NCBI RefSeq assembly: GCF_000720635.1
Contig: NZ_JOCF01000051.1
Span: 1-60,513, forward strand
Length of the DNA: 60,513 bases
Direction: 5' to 3'
DNA from: Streptomyces sp. NRRL WC-3742
GTDB lineage: Bacteria > Actinomycetota > Actinomycetes > Streptomycetales > Streptomycetaceae
Positions 1 to 9,205 of this stretch are shown one piece after another. Position numbers and translations under genes: made by a program. Position 1 is the stretch's first letter. Each line of letters begins with the position of its first letter. A model generated the notes under the pieces. It was not told where the DNA came from. It ran no database searches and was given only the letters and a program-made list of their open reading frames with translations.

Positions 1-629
1 AGGGTGGGGAGATCGAGGGCGGTTTCGGCGGGGGTGAGGGCGAGGAGGGTGAAGCCGGCGGCGCGGACGGTGTCGAGGGCGGCGGGCCAGGGGTCGAGGC
101 GGGCGTAGGGGACGGCGAAGACGGCGCCCATGGAGACCTTGACGGCGCGGCGGTAGAGGGGGTCGGCGCAGTCGGGTGAGAGGAGGACGGCGTCCATGCC
201 CAGGGCGGCGGCGCTGCGGAAGATGGCGCCGAGGTTGGTGTGGTCGACGAGACCTTCGAGGACGGCGACGCGGCGGGCTCCGGTGAGGAGGGTGGCGGCG
301 TCGGGGAGGGGCTTGCGCTCCATGGAGGCGAGGGCGCCGCGGTGGACGTGGTAGCCGGTGACGGCTTCGGCGAGGTGCGGGTCGACCACGTGGACGGGGG
401 CGTCGGCCTCGGCGATGACGTCGGCCATCACGTCCAGCCACTTGGCGGTCAGCAGCATCGAGCGCATCCGGTAGCCGGCGGCGAGGGCGCGGCGGATGAC
501 CTTCTCGCCCTCGGCGATGAACAGGCCCTCGGCGGGTTCGCGGCGGCGGCGCAGTTCGACGTCGGTCAGGCCGGTGTAGTCGGCCAGGCGCGGGTCGGCG
601 GGGTCGGTGACGGTGCTGGGTTCGGACAC
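1..629 (-). CDS. TrmH/SpoU-family RNA 2'-O-methyltransferase (C-terminus cut by window edge)
   Basis: This is an AdoMet-dependent methyltransferase of the SPOUT (trefoil knot) class, predicted to methylate a ribose in rRNA or tRNA. About 209 residues are visible, starting at a GTG (627-629). The N-terminal substrate-binding part (LRRRREPAEGLFIAEGEKV) is followed by the SpoU domain, with motif 1 in the LVDHTNLGAIFRSAAALG segment and a VSMGAVFAVP segment before the knot. The last SpoU motif, which contains the SLNVA-type sequence, lies left of base 1. There is no strong Shine-Dalgarno before the GTG, so the start is moderately secure. The RNA target cannot be told from sequence. Confidence 0.85.
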   Translation of the reverse strand, partial: MSEPSTVTDPADPRLADYTGLTDVELRRRREPAEGLFIAEGEKVIRRALAAGYRMRSMLLTAKWLDVMADVIAEADAPVHVVDPHLAEAVTGYHVHRGALASMERKPLPDAATLLTGARRVAVLEGLVDHTNLGAIFRSAAALGMDAVLLSPDCADPLYRRAVKVSMGAVFAVPYARLDPWPAALDTVRAAGFTLLALTPAETALDLPT

Positions 630-717
630 CCTGCGATCTTGCCAAGGCCGGGCGGGGAAGGCCAAACGGGCCAAGGGGCGGGTGGTCCCGGCGTGACGGG
701 AGTGCCAACATGACCGT

Positions 718-3366
718 ATGGCCCGACCCCGCGCGAGGCGGCCCTGGCCGGTGCGGCTGCGGTCGGTGGCCGGACAGGTGTTCGCGCTGCAGATCCTCGT
801 GGTGCTGCTGCTGGTGATCGCCGCGGCGGTGGCACTGGTGGTGCAGTCGCGGGGGGACGCCGACCAGGAGGCACGCGACCACTCCGTGGCGGTGGCCCAG
901 ACCTTCGCCAACGCGCCGGGCATCGTGGACGCGCTGCGCTCCCCCGACCCGACGGCCGTGCTGCAGCCGAGGGCGGAGGCGGCGCGGGTGGCCTCGGGGG
1001 TGGATTTCGTGGTGGTGCTGAGCGACCAGGGCATCCGCTACACGCATCCGAACCCGGCCCGGATCGGCCAGATGTTCATCGGCACCTTCGAGCCCGCGCT
1101 GCACGGGAAGGTGGTGACCGAGCACGTCAACGGCACGCTCGGGCCGCTGGTGCAGGCCGTGGTGCCGGTGTACGCGCCGGACGGTTCGGTGGCCGGGCTC
1201 GTCTCGGCGGGCATCACCGTACGGAACGTGGACACCGCGAGCGCGCGTCAGCTGCCGGTGGTGCTGGCCGTGGCGGCGGGCGCGATCGCCCTGGCCACGC
1301 TGGGGACGGCGCTGATCACCCGGCGGCTGCGGCGCCAGACGCACGGGCTGGACCCGGCGGAGATGACCCGGATGTACGAGCACCACGCGGCGGTGCTGCA
1401 CGCGGTGCGCGAGGGCGTGGTGATCGTCGCCGGAGACGGGCGGCTGCTGCTCTGCAACGACGAGGCCCGCCGCCTGCTCGACCTGCCGCCGGACGCCGAG
1501 GGCCGGCCCGTCACGGAGCTGGGCCTGGAGCCGGCCCCGCTGGAGCTGCTGACCGCCGACCGTCCGGTGACCGACCAGGTGGTGCCCGCCGGCGAGCGGC
1601 TGCTCGCGGTGAACGTGCGGCTGACGGACCAGGCGGGCGGGCCGCCCGGCTGCGTGGCGACGCTGCGCGACTCCACCGAGCTGCTGGCGCTGAGCGGCCG
1701 GGTGGAGACCGTGCAGCGGCGGCTGCGGCTGCTGTACGACGCGGGGATGACGGTGGGCAGCACGCTGGACGTGACGCGAACGGCGGAGGAGCTGGCCCAG
1801 GTCGCGGTGCCGCGCTTCGCGGACTTCGTCACGGTGGACCTCGCCGAGCAGGTGCTCACCGGTGAGGAGCCCCCGCCGGGCGGGCAGCTGGGGCGGGTGC
1901 GGCGCACGGCTCTCGCCGGGGTGCGCGAGGACGCGCCGTTCCACCCGGTCGGCACGGTGCTGGACGTGGTGCCCGCCACCCCGCTGGCCGGGGCGCTGGA
2001 CAGCGGCGAGCCGGGCCTGGAGCCGCGCCTGGCGGAGGCGGAGGGCTGGCGGCGCCAGGACCCGGAGCGGTCGGAGCAGGTGCTGGCGTACGGGGTGCAC
2101 TCGCTGCTGCGGGTGCCGCTGCGGGCGCGCGGGGTGCTGCTCGGGGTGGTCCGGTTCTGGCGGGCGCAGCGGCCGGAGCCGTTCGAGGCGGAGGACCTGG
2201 TGCTGGCGGAGGAGCTGGTGGCGCACGCGGCGGTGTGCGTGGACAACGCCCGGCGCTTCACCCGGGAGCACGAGATGGCGGTGACGCTGCAGCACAGCCT
2301 GCTGCCGCGCACCCTGCCGGAGCAGGACGCGCTGGACGTGGCGTACCGCTACCTGCCGGCGCGGGCCGGGGTGGGCGGGGACTGGTTCGACGTGATCCCG
2401 CTGCCGGGGGCGCGGGTGGCGCTGGTGGTCGGGGACGTGGTCGGGCACGGGCTGCACGCGGCGGCGACGATGGGGCGGCTGCGCACGGCGATCCACAACT
2501 TCTCGACGCTGGACCTGCCGCCGGATGAACTCCTGGGCCACCTGGACGAGTTGGTGAGCAGGATCGACCGGGAGGAGGCGGCCGGGGAGGGCTTCGGCCC
2601 GGCCGGGGCGACCTGCCTGTACGCGATCTACGACCCGGTCTCGCGCCGCTGCACGATGGCGGGCGCCGGGCACCTGGCGCCGGCGGTGGTGGACCCGCAG
2701 GGGCACGTGGCGTTCGCGCCGGTGCCGATCGGGCCTCCGCTGGGGCTGGCGGACCTGCCGTTCGAGGCGGTGGAGCTGGAGCTCGCCGAGGGCAGCCGGC
2801 TGGTGCTGTTCACGGACGGCCTGGTGGCGGACCGCACCCGGGAGGTCGGCGCGGGGCTGGAGCAGCTGCGGGCGGTGCTGTCCGGGTCGGCGCGCACGCC
2901 CGAGCAGACCTGTGCGGACCTGCTGGGGGCGCTGCTGCCGGCCGAGCCGCAGGACGACATCGCGCTGCTGGTCGCGCGGACGAGGGTGCTGGCGCCGGAC
3001 CACGTCGCGGAGTGGGAGGTGGCCTCGGACCCGGCGGCCGTACGGGAGGTGCGGGCGGCGGTGGCGGAGCGGCTGGCGCAGTGGGGGCTGGAGGAGGCGG
3101 CGTTCGTGACCGAGCTGATCCTCAGCGAGCTGGTGACCAACGCGATCCGCTACGGCTCCGGGCCGATCCGGGTGCGGCTGCTGCGCGACCGGGCGCTGAT
3201 CTGCGAGGTGTCGGACGGCAGCAGCACCTCGCCGCACCTGCGGTACGCGGCGAGCGAGGACGAGGGCGGGCGCGGGCTGTTCCTGGTCGCGCAGTTCGCG
3301 GACCGCTGGGGGACGCGCTACACGGCGACGGGGAAGGTCATCTGGACGGAGCAGCCGCTGGAGTGA
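718..3366 (+). CDS. SpoIIE-type PP2C phosphatase with Cache, PAS, GAF and RsbW-like ATPase domains
   Basis: This is a membrane sensor that probably controls an anti-sigma/anti-anti-sigma partner switch. The 882 residues read in order: a transmembrane helix (about 20-45), an extracytoplasmic single-Cache sensor as in CitA/DcuS kinases (about 45-165), a second helix (about 178-200), a PAS domain (about 220-320), a GAF domain (about 345-510), a SpoIIE/PP2C serine phosphatase (about 540-745, with GGDWFDV and FTDGL metal-site motifs), and a C-terminal HATPase_c kinase domain (about 765-880, SELVTNAIRYG). Such full-length architectures are typical of Streptomyces. No sigma or anti-sigma partner gene is adjacent, so its target is elsewhere. 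The start is the ATG at 718. Its 3' end faces cobA and the two are separated by a hairpin. Confidence 0.93.
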   Translation: MARPRARRPWPVRLRSVAGQVFALQILVVLLLVIAAAVALVVQSRGDADQEARDHSVAVAQTFANAPGIVDALRSPDPTAVLQPRAEAARVASGVDFVVVLSDQGIRYTHPNPARIGQMFIGTFEPALHGKVVTEHVNGTLGPLVQAVVPVYAPDGSVAGLVSAGITVRNVDTASARQLPVVLAVAAGAIALATLGTALITRRLRRQTHGLDPAEMTRMYEHHAAVLHAVREGVVIVAGDGRLLLCNDEARRLLDLPPDAEGRPVTELGLEPAPLELLTADRPVTDQVVPAGERLLAVNVRLTDQAGGPPGCVATLRDSTELLALSGRVETVQRRLRLLYDAGMTVGSTLDVTRTAEELAQVAVPRFADFVTVDLAEQVLTGEEPPPGGQLGRVRRTALAGVREDAPFHPVGTVLDVVPATPLAGALDSGEPGLEPRLAEAEGWRRQDPERSEQVLAYGVHSLLRVPLRARGVLLGVVRFWRAQRPEPFEAEDLVLAEELVAHAAVCVDNARRFTREHEMAVTLQHSLLPRTLPEQDALDVAYRYLPARAGVGGDWFDVIPLPGARVALVVGDVVGHGLHAAATMGRLRTAIHNFSTLDLPPDELLGHLDELVSRIDREEAAGEGFGPAGATCLYAIYDPVSRRCTMAGAGHLAPAVVDPQGHVAFAPVPIGPPLGLADLPFEAVELELAEGSRLVLFTDGLVADRTREVGAGLEQLRAVLSGSARTPEQTCADLLGALLPAEPQDDIALLVARTRVLAPDHVAEWEVASDPAAVREVRAAVAERLAQWGLEEAAFVTELILSELVTNAIRYGSGPIRVRLLRDRALICEVSDGSSTSPHLRYAASEDEGGRGLFLVAQFADRWGTRYTATGKVIWTEQPLE

Positions 3367-3382
3367 GCGGGAACCGGAGTGC

Positions 3383-3411
3383 GTGGGAAGTCGGACGGGC
3401 CGACTTCCCAC
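3383..3411. terminator. Hairpin between convergent genes
   Basis: There is a perfect 12-bp stem (3383-3394 paired with 3400-3411) and a 5-nt loop. It lies 17 bp past the phosphatase stop and 24 bp past the cobA stop on the other strand, so it probably serves both directions. There is no T-tract, which is usual in actinomycetes. Confidence 0.75.
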
Positions 3412-3435
3412 TCCGCCGGGGTCACTGGGCCGAGC

Positions 3436-4683
3436 TCACTTCCGGAAGGCGGCGGCCAGGACGTCGACGACCTCGCCGATCACGATGACGGCCGGCGGCT
3501 TGACGCCCTCGGCCTCGACCACGGCGGCGACGGTACCCAGGATGGCGTCCACGCGGCGCTGGGCGGCGGTGGTGCCCTCCTGGACGATCGCGACCGGGGT
3601 GTCGGCCGAGCGGCCGGCGGCGACCAGCCGGGCGGCGATCGCGCCGATCTTGTCCACGGCCATCAGCAGCACCAGGGTGCCGCTCATCCGCGCGGCGGCG
3701 TCCCAGTTGGTGAGGGAGCGCTCGTCGTCGGGGCCGACGTGGCCGGAGATCACCGTGAACTCGTGGGTGAGGCCCCGGTGGGTGACGGGCACGCCGGCCG
3801 CCGCCGGGACGCTGATCGAGCTGGAGATCCCGGGCACCACGGTCACGGGGATGCCGGCCTCGGCGCAGGCGAGCAGTTCCTCGCCGCCGCGGCCGAAGAC
3901 GTACGGGTCGCCGCCCTTGAGCCGGACGACGAACTTTCCGGCCTTGGCGTGCTCGATCAGGGTGCGGTTGATGGCCTCCTGGGCCATGAACCGGCCGTAG
4001 GGGATCTTGGAGGCGTCGATGACCTCGACGTGCTCGGGCAGCTCGGCGAGCAGCTCGCGCGGGGCGAGGCGGTCGGCGACCACCACGTCGGCGTCGGCGA
4101 GGAGGCGGCGGCCGCGCACGGTGATGAGGTCCGGGTCGCCGGGGCCGCCGCCGACCAGGGCCACCCCGGCGCCGCGGGAGCGGTACTGGCGGGCGGCCAG
4201 GGAGCCGTCCCGCAGGCCGTCCACGATGGCGTCGCGCAGGGCGGCGGAGTGGCGCGGGTCCCCGGTGAGGACGGCGACGGTGGCGCCCGCGTCGCGGCCG
4301 CTGGCCGGGGTCCAGGCCGAGGCGGCGGAGGCGTCGTCGCTGCGGGAGCAGAACACCCGCTCGCGCTCGGCCTCGGCGCTGACGGCCGCGTTGACGGCCG
4401 GGTCGTCGGTGGCGACCAGGGCGTACCAGGCGCCGGCGAGGTCGCCGTCCTCGTACGGGCGGGCGTGCCAGGTGACCTCGCCCGCGTCGGCCATGGCCTG
4501 GACGGCCGGGGTGGTGGCCGGGGATATCAGGTGCAGTTCGGCGCCGGAGGCGATCAGGGCGGGCAGCCGCCGCTGCGCGACGTGGCCGCCGCCGACCACC
4601 ACGACGCGGCGGCCGGCCAGCAGCAGGCCGACCGGGTAGGGCGTACGGCCTTCGGTGCTGGGGTGCGGGGTGGGCGCGGTCAT
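3436..4683 (-). CDS. cobA: Uroporphyrinogen-III C-methyltransferase with N-terminal siroheme-synthase domain
   Basis: It methylates uroporphyrinogen III at C2 and C7 to precorrin-2, the entry to cobalamin and siroheme. The 415 residues contain an N-terminal Rossmann domain of the precorrin-2 dehydrogenase type (GLLLAGRRVVVVGGG, about 1-200) and a C-terminal SUMT domain from about residue 212 (VGGGPGDPDLIT motif; RLKGGDPYVFGRGGEE; VTVVPGISS). The layout matches CysG-like fusions but is slightly shorter than the roughly 457-residue E. coli CysG. It starts with ATG and has GGAGCA a few bases upstream. It is the last of three cobalamin genes on this strand, but two large hairpins separate it from cobT, so it may have its own promoter. 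Confidence 0.93.
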   Translation of the reverse strand: MTAPTPHPSTEGRTPYPVGLLLAGRRVVVVGGGHVAQRRLPALIASGAELHLISPATTPAVQAMADAGEVTWHARPYEDGDLAGAWYALVATDDPAVNAAVSAEAERERVFCSRSDDASAASAWTPASGRDAGATVAVLTGDPRHSAALRDAIVDGLRDGSLAARQYRSRGAGVALVGGGPGDPDLITVRGRRLLADADVVVADRLAPRELLAELPEHVEVIDASKIPYGRFMAQEAINRTLIEHAKAGKFVVRLKGGDPYVFGRGGEELLACAEAGIPVTVVPGISSSISVPAAAGVPVTHRGLTHEFTVISGHVGPDDERSLTNWDAAARMSGTLVLLMAVDKIGAIAARLVAAGRSADTPVAIVQEGTTAAQRRVDAILGTVAAVVEAEGVKPPAVIVIGEVVDVLAAAFRK

Positions 4684-4732
4684 CGGCGGTGCTCCTGGTG
4701 CGAGGTGAGGGTGTGGGGCGTGCGTACGGCGA

Positions 4733-4818
4733 GGGTCTGTCCGGCCGACCTCGGCGGATCAGCCCGCGGCGTTGGGCGCCCGGCGTCGCGGGCCCGGCGA
4801 GGTCGGCCGGACAGACCC
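4733..4818. repeat. 86-bp element with perfect 21-bp inverted repeats
   Basis: Bases 4733-4753 are the exact reverse complement of 4798-4818, separated by a 44-nt GC-rich core. The element lies between the cobT stop and the cobA start. GTACG occurs just outside both arms, though at different distances (4 and 1 nt). It could be a long RNA hairpin in the cobA leader, or a small MITE-like/REP-like palindrome. I do not recognise the sequence as a known family. Confidence 0.8.
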
Positions 4819-4830
4819 TGTACGCCGCTG

Positions 4831-4860
4831 CGCGGACCGGCGCCCTCGGGCCGGTCCGCG
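4831..4860 (-). terminator. Probable cobT terminator hairpin
   Basis: There is a perfect 10-bp stem (4831-4840 with 4851-4860) and a 10-nt loop, 20 bp downstream of the cobT stop on the minus strand. It has no T-tract. Confidence 0.6.
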
Positions 4861-4879
4861 AAGCGGTGTACGGGCTGCG

Positions 4880-7800
4880 TCAAGCCTTCTCGGTGACCCC
4901 GGCGGAGTCGAAGGTGGCTACATCGTGCATCGCCCGGGCCGCGCTCTGCACCAGCGGGAGGGCCAGCAGGGCGCCGGTGCCCTCGCCGAGGCGCAGGTCC
5001 AGGTCGATCAGCGGGCGCAGGCCGAGCTTGGCCAGCGCGGCCTGGTGGCCGGGCTCGGCGGAGCGGTGGCCCGCGATGCAGGCGGCCAGCACCTCGGGGG
5101 CGATGGCCTTGGCCACCAGTGCGGCCGAACCGGCGATGACGCCGTCCAGCACCACCGGGGTGCGCAGCGAGGCGGCGCCGAGCAGGAAGCCCGCGATGGC
5201 CGCGTGCTCCAGGCCGCCGATCGCGGCGAGGACGCCGATCGGGTCGTTCGGGTCGGGCTGGTGGAGGGCCAGCGCGGCGCGGATGACCTCGATCTTGCGG
5301 GCGTGGGTCTCGTCGTCGATGCCGGTGCCGCGGCCGGTGACCTCGGCCGGGTCCAGACCCGTGAACACCGAGATCAGGGCCGCCGAGGCGGTGGTGTTGG
5401 CGATCCCCATGTCCCCGGTGACCAGGGCCTTGTTGCCCGCCGCGACCAAGTCGCGGGCGGTCTCGATGCCGACCTCGATGGCCTGCAGCGCCTCCTCGCG
5501 GGTCATCGCCGGGCCCTGGGTCATGTCGTCCGTGCCGGGCTTGACCTTGCGCGGCAGCAGGCCCGTCGCCCGGCCCTGCTGGACGGCCTCCGGCAGCTCG
5601 GCGGCCACGCCGACGTCCACCACGCAGACCTCGGTGCCGATCTGCTTGGCGAAGGAGTTGATCACCGCTCCCCCGGCCAGGAAGTTGCCGACCATCTGGG
5701 CGGTCACCTCCTGCGGCCAGGGGGTGACGCCCTGGGCGTGCACGCCGTGGTCGCCCGCGAAGATCGCCACGCAGGCGGGCTCCGGGATCGGCGGCGGGCA
5801 CTTGCGGGACAGTCCGCACAGCTGGGCGGAGATGATCTCCAGCATGCCGAGCGAGCCGGCCGGCTTGGTCATCCGCTTCTGGCGGTCCCACGCCTCGCCG
5901 AGCGCCTTCGCGTCCAGCGGGCGGATGCCGCGCAGGGTCTCCGCGAGCAGGTTCTGCGGCTCCTCGCCGGGCAGCGCGCGGTTGCCGTACTGCTCCTCGT
6001 GGACCACCCAGGACAGCGGGCGCTTCTTCGCCCAGCCCTGCTGCTCCAGCTCCGGCTCGCCCGGGAACTCGTCGACGAAGCCGACGCACAGGTAGGCGAC
6101 GACCTCCAGGTGCTCGGGCAGGCCCAGCTCGCGGACCAGCTGCTCGTCGTCGAAGAAGCTCACCCAGCCGACGCCCAGGCCCTCGGCGCGGGCGGCCAGC
6201 CAGAGGTTCTCGACGGCCAGGGCGGCCGAGTACGGGGCCATCTGCGGCTGGGTGTGGCGGCCCAGGGTGTGGCGGCCGCCGCGGGTGCGGTCGGCGGTGA
6301 CCACGATGTTCACCGGGGTGTCGAGGATGGCCTCGATCTTGATTTCCTTGAACTGCTTCGCCCGGCCCTTGGGCAGCGAGTCCGCGTACGCCTCGCGCTG
6401 GCGCTCGGCCAGGGCGTGCATGCGCCTGCGGGTCTTGGCGGAGCGGATCACCACGAAGTCCCAGGGCTGCGAGTAGCCGACGCTGGGGGCCGTGTGGGCG
6501 GCCTCCAGGACGCGGATCAGCACCTCGTGCGGGATCGGGTCCGGGCGGAAGCCGTTGCGGATGTCGCGGCGCTCGCGGATCACCTGGTGGACGGCGTCGC
6601 GCCCGGCCTCGTCGTAGCCGGGGGCGGCGGGGCCGCGGGGCTCGGCGGGCTCGGTGGGCTCCTCGGGCTGCGGCTGCTCGGCCTCGGCGGGCTGCTGCTC
6701 GACGGCCGGGGCCTCCTCCTGGACGGGCTCGGGCTCGGCGGGCTCAGCGGGCTCGGAAGCCTCGGACGGCTGCTCCGCGACGGGCTCCGCCTGCTCGGCC
6801 TGCTCGGCCTGCGGCGCCTCGGCGGCGGGCTGCTGCTCGGACTCCGGCGCGACGGCCGCGACGGCCTCGACGGCTGCGGCGGCTTCGGCGGGCTGCTCGC
6901 CCTCGACGGACGGCTCCGGGGCCTCCGGGGACTCCGCGGCCTCCGGGGACTCGACCGGCTCGGCGACGGCCTGACCGGACGGCATCTCACCGGTGCCGAC
7001 GGCGGTCTCGGCGACCGGCTCGGCAGCCTCCTCGACGACGGGGGCCTCGGGCTGCTCGGGCTGCTCGACCGGCTCGACGGCCTCGGCCACCTCGACGGCC
7101 TGCGGCGCGTCGGCGGCCACTATGGGCGCCTCCTGCTGCGCGGCCGCCTCGACCTTGGGCAAGCCGTGCGAGGTGGGCGCGGCGAGGAAGGCGGAGATCC
7201 GGCGCGGCTGGGCCGGGGCGGAAGCCTCGGGCTGCTCGGCGACGGCCTCGACGACCACGGTCTCGACGGCGACCGACTCCGCGACGACGGCCTGCGGCTC
7301 CGTCACGAGGGCCTGCGCCACCGGCTCCTGGACGGGCTCCGGCGCGACCGGGGCGGCCGGGGCGGCCTGGGCGACGCCGTCCTCCGGCGTCTCCACGACC
7401 TCGATCACCTCGATGGCGCCGACCGTCTCCACGGACGGCACGCCCTCGACCGGCTGGGAGGCCAGCGGCACCTGCTCGTACGCATGCGCCTCCGTGCCCG
7501 GAGCCGCGGGGGCCTCCTGCATCACCGGGGCGATGAAGGTGACCTGAGGCACCGGCTGCGGGGCGGCTGCGGCGACGGCCTCGGCCATCGGCGGCTGCCC
7601 GGCGACCGGGATGCCGTGGGCGGGCGTGCCGGACTGCGACTGCTCGACGACCTCGACGACCTGGGCGACCTCGACGACCTGGGCGACCTCGACGAGTTGC
7701 GCCGGGTCGACCACAGCGACGCCGTCCACGGGCGCACCGGCCAGCGACGGGTCGATCACCACGACGCCCTGGGCAGGCGTGCCCGCCGAAGGCGCGACCG

Positions 7801-8725
7801 GGACACCGACCTGCGAGGGGTCGCCCACCGCGACACCGTGCGCGGGCGTACCGGCCTGCGGCTGGTCGGCCACCGGGACGCCCTGGGCCACGACCGGGGC
7901 CCCGGCCTGCAGGGGCTCGGCCACCGCGACGCCGTGCGCCGGGGTGCCGACCTGCGACTGGTCGGCCACCGGGACGCCCTGCAGCGGCGCGACCATCGGA
8001 ACGCCGTGCGCGGGCGTGCCCTGGGCGGGCCCGACGACCGGGATGCCGTGCGCGGGCGTGCCGCCCTGCGAGGGCCCGCGGTCGGCCAGCGAACGGACCG
8101 GCACCTGGCCGGTCATCATCGACGGGTCCGGGATGGGCGGCCCGGCGTGCAGCGGGCGGCGCTGCGCCTGAAGGGGCGTCACCGGCTGCGGTGCCTGCGG
8201 CTGGGCCGGGACGGCGTGGACGGGCTGCTGCCCGTGCTCGGGGCCTCCGAGCGCCGGCGGGTCCAACGGCGGCCAGGACGGCTCGACGGGCGTGCCCTCC
8301 AGCTGCGTGCCGTCCACCTGCGCGCCCTCCAACTGCTGGGCGTGCGGCGCCTGCGGCGCGTGCTCGACCGGGGCGGCCACGGAGGGCTCGCCCCAGGAGC
8401 CCTGCGGGCCGGGCATCAGGAGGACGTCCTCCTCCTCGTCCAGCCCGTCCGGCTGGTCGAGGAAGTGGAAGGCCGGGCGGGGCGTGCCCTGGTCGACGGT
8501 CCAGCCGTCGCCGGGCAGGCCGGGGGCCGGGACGGTGAAGCCCTGCTGGCCCTGCTGCGGGATGACGCCGTGGGGCGCCGCCGGGTTGGGGATCAGGCCC
8601 CCGTCGGTCGCGACGCCCTGCAGGGGTGCAACGCCCGCGACGCCCTCCGGTCCGCCGAGCGGGTCGGGCCCGGCGTGCAGGTGCTCCGGCAGTCCCTCAC
8701 CGGGGACGTGGCCGCCATCGGTCAT
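4880..8725 (-). CDS. cobT: BluB-like DMB synthase / CobT fusion with a very long low-complexity N-terminus
   Basis: The 1281-residue fusion makes and activates the lower ligand of cobalamin. The C-terminus (about 933-1281) is nicotinate-nucleotide:dimethylbenzimidazole phosphoribosyltransferase (KPAGSLG, AIFAGDHGV, GDMGIANTT and GTGIDDET motifs). The middle (about 702-930) is a nitroreductase-fold domain of the BluB type (RRDIRNGFRPDPIP; TAPSVGYSQPWDFV), expected to turn FMNH2 into 5,6-dimethylbenzimidazole. Residues 1-700 are Pro/Ala/Gln/Glu-rich: degenerate GTPAHGV repeats of about 12-16 residues (about 210-420), then an acidic Glu/Ala/Pro tract. I chose the ATG at 8725 because GGAAGGAG sits at the right distance. 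The frame stays open up to 8938, but nothing there looks coding. Long CobT proteins are, from memory, known in streptomycetes. Confidence 0.92.
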   Translation of the reverse strand: MTDGGHVPGEGLPEHLHAGPDPLGGPEGVAGVAPLQGVATDGGLIPNPAAPHGVIPQQGQQGFTVPAPGLPGDGWTVDQGTPRPAFHFLDQPDGLDEEEDVLLMPGPQGSWGEPSVAAPVEHAPQAPHAQQLEGAQVDGTQLEGTPVEPSWPPLDPPALGGPEHGQQPVHAVPAQPQAPQPVTPLQAQRRPLHAGPPIPDPSMMTGQVPVRSLADRGPSQGGTPAHGIPVVGPAQGTPAHGVPMVAPLQGVPVADQSQVGTPAHGVAVAEPLQAGAPVVAQGVPVADQPQAGTPAHGVAVGDPSQVGVPVAPSAGTPAQGVVVIDPSLAGAPVDGVAVVDPAQLVEVAQVVEVAQVVEVVEQSQSGTPAHGIPVAGQPPMAEAVAAAAPQPVPQVTFIAPVMQEAPAAPGTEAHAYEQVPLASQPVEGVPSVETVGAIEVIEVVETPEDGVAQAAPAAPVAPEPVQEPVAQALVTEPQAVVAESVAVETVVVEAVAEQPEASAPAQPRRISAFLAAPTSHGLPKVEAAAQQEAPIVAADAPQAVEVAEAVEPVEQPEQPEAPVVEEAAEPVAETAVGTGEMPSGQAVAEPVESPEAAESPEAPEPSVEGEQPAEAAAAVEAVAAVAPESEQQPAAEAPQAEQAEQAEPVAEQPSEASEPAEPAEPEPVQEEAPAVEQQPAEAEQPQPEEPTEPAEPRGPAAPGYDEAGRDAVHQVIRERRDIRNGFRPDPIPHEVLIRVLEAAHTAPSVGYSQPWDFVVIRSAKTRRRMHALAERQREAYADSLPKGRAKQFKEIKIEAILDTPVNIVVTADRTRGGRHTLGRHTQPQMAPYSAALAVENLWLAARAEGLGVGWVSFFDDEQLVRELGLPEHLEVVAYLCVGFVDEFPGEPELEQQGWAKKRPLSWVVHEEQYGNRALPGEEPQNLLAETLRGIRPLDAKALGEAWDRQKRMTKPAGSLGMLEIISAQLCGLSRKCPPPIPEPACVAIFAGDHGVHAQGVTPWPQEVTAQMVGNFLAGGAVINSFAKQIGTEVCVVDVGVAAELPEAVQQGRATGLLPRKVKPGTDDMTQGPAMTREEALQAIEVGIETARDLVAAGNKALVTGDMGIANTTASAALISVFTGLDPAEVTGRGTGIDDETHARKIEVIRAALALHQPDPNDPIGVLAAIGGLEHAAIAGFLLGAASLRTPVVLDGVIAGSAALVAKAIAPEVLAACIAGHRSAEPGHQAALAKLGLRPLIDLDLRLGEGTGALLALPLVQSAARAMHDVATFDSAGVTEKA

Positions 8726-9205
8726 TGTCAAAGCTCCTTCCAGGCCGCTGCCGCGCCCCTTGGCGACGCGATCAACCGACCGCAGCGCCCATCCGCCGGG
8801 CCGGGCCTGCACCGACCCGCCCCTCAACCACACGCGGCCGCCGCGCCGAGGCGCTGCGGCCAGGTCCTTCCGGCGCGCTGCGACACCCCGGCCCGGGCAC
8901 CGCCCGCAGGGGCGGCGCACCGTCTGAAACAACGACAACCCGGGGCAACCGGCACGACCGCACCGGACCCTACGGCATTCTCCAGGTCCGGCGCCCGGCC
9001 CGTCGAATTGCCCACACTCCGAGCGGAACCGGGCTGCACCGCGTCAAAAAGGTGACAAACCGACCGAATCGGGCGCGCCGTCGGCGACAACGGCCGCCAT
9101 GACGTCACACTACCGGCCCGACGCGGTGACCTCTCGAATCGGTGTCCGGATGCGACCTGGATCACCGCGGGGGCACCCGGCGGTTCCGCCGTGCGCCCGA
9201 GCCCT
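8726..9205. other. 480-bp intergenic region upstream of cobT
   Basis: I see no convincing gene here on either strand. The bases just before cobT hold its Shine-Dalgarno. A TGACGTCA palindrome lies at 9100-9107. I looked for a cobalamin riboswitch (the CCGCCACTG core and the AGCCAGGAGACC-type B12 box) and did not find one, although the length and place would suit a regulatory leader. Confidence 0.5.

Noticed and set aside
3379..4896. Long plus-strand frame opposite cobA
   Set aside because: Gly/Asp/Val-rich shadow protein without domains. The minus strand has clear SUMT motifs.
4772..9055. Very long open frame (over 1400 codons) on the plus strand opposite cobT
   Set aside because: It is a shadow. 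GC-rich third positions leave the opposite strand open, and the protein is repetitive Arg/Gly/Leu without domains, while the minus strand encodes clear BluB and CobT domains.
8726..9205. Cobalamin riboswitch upstream of cobT
   Set aside because: The position is attractive, but the B12-box and the CCGCCACTG core are absent on the minus strand.
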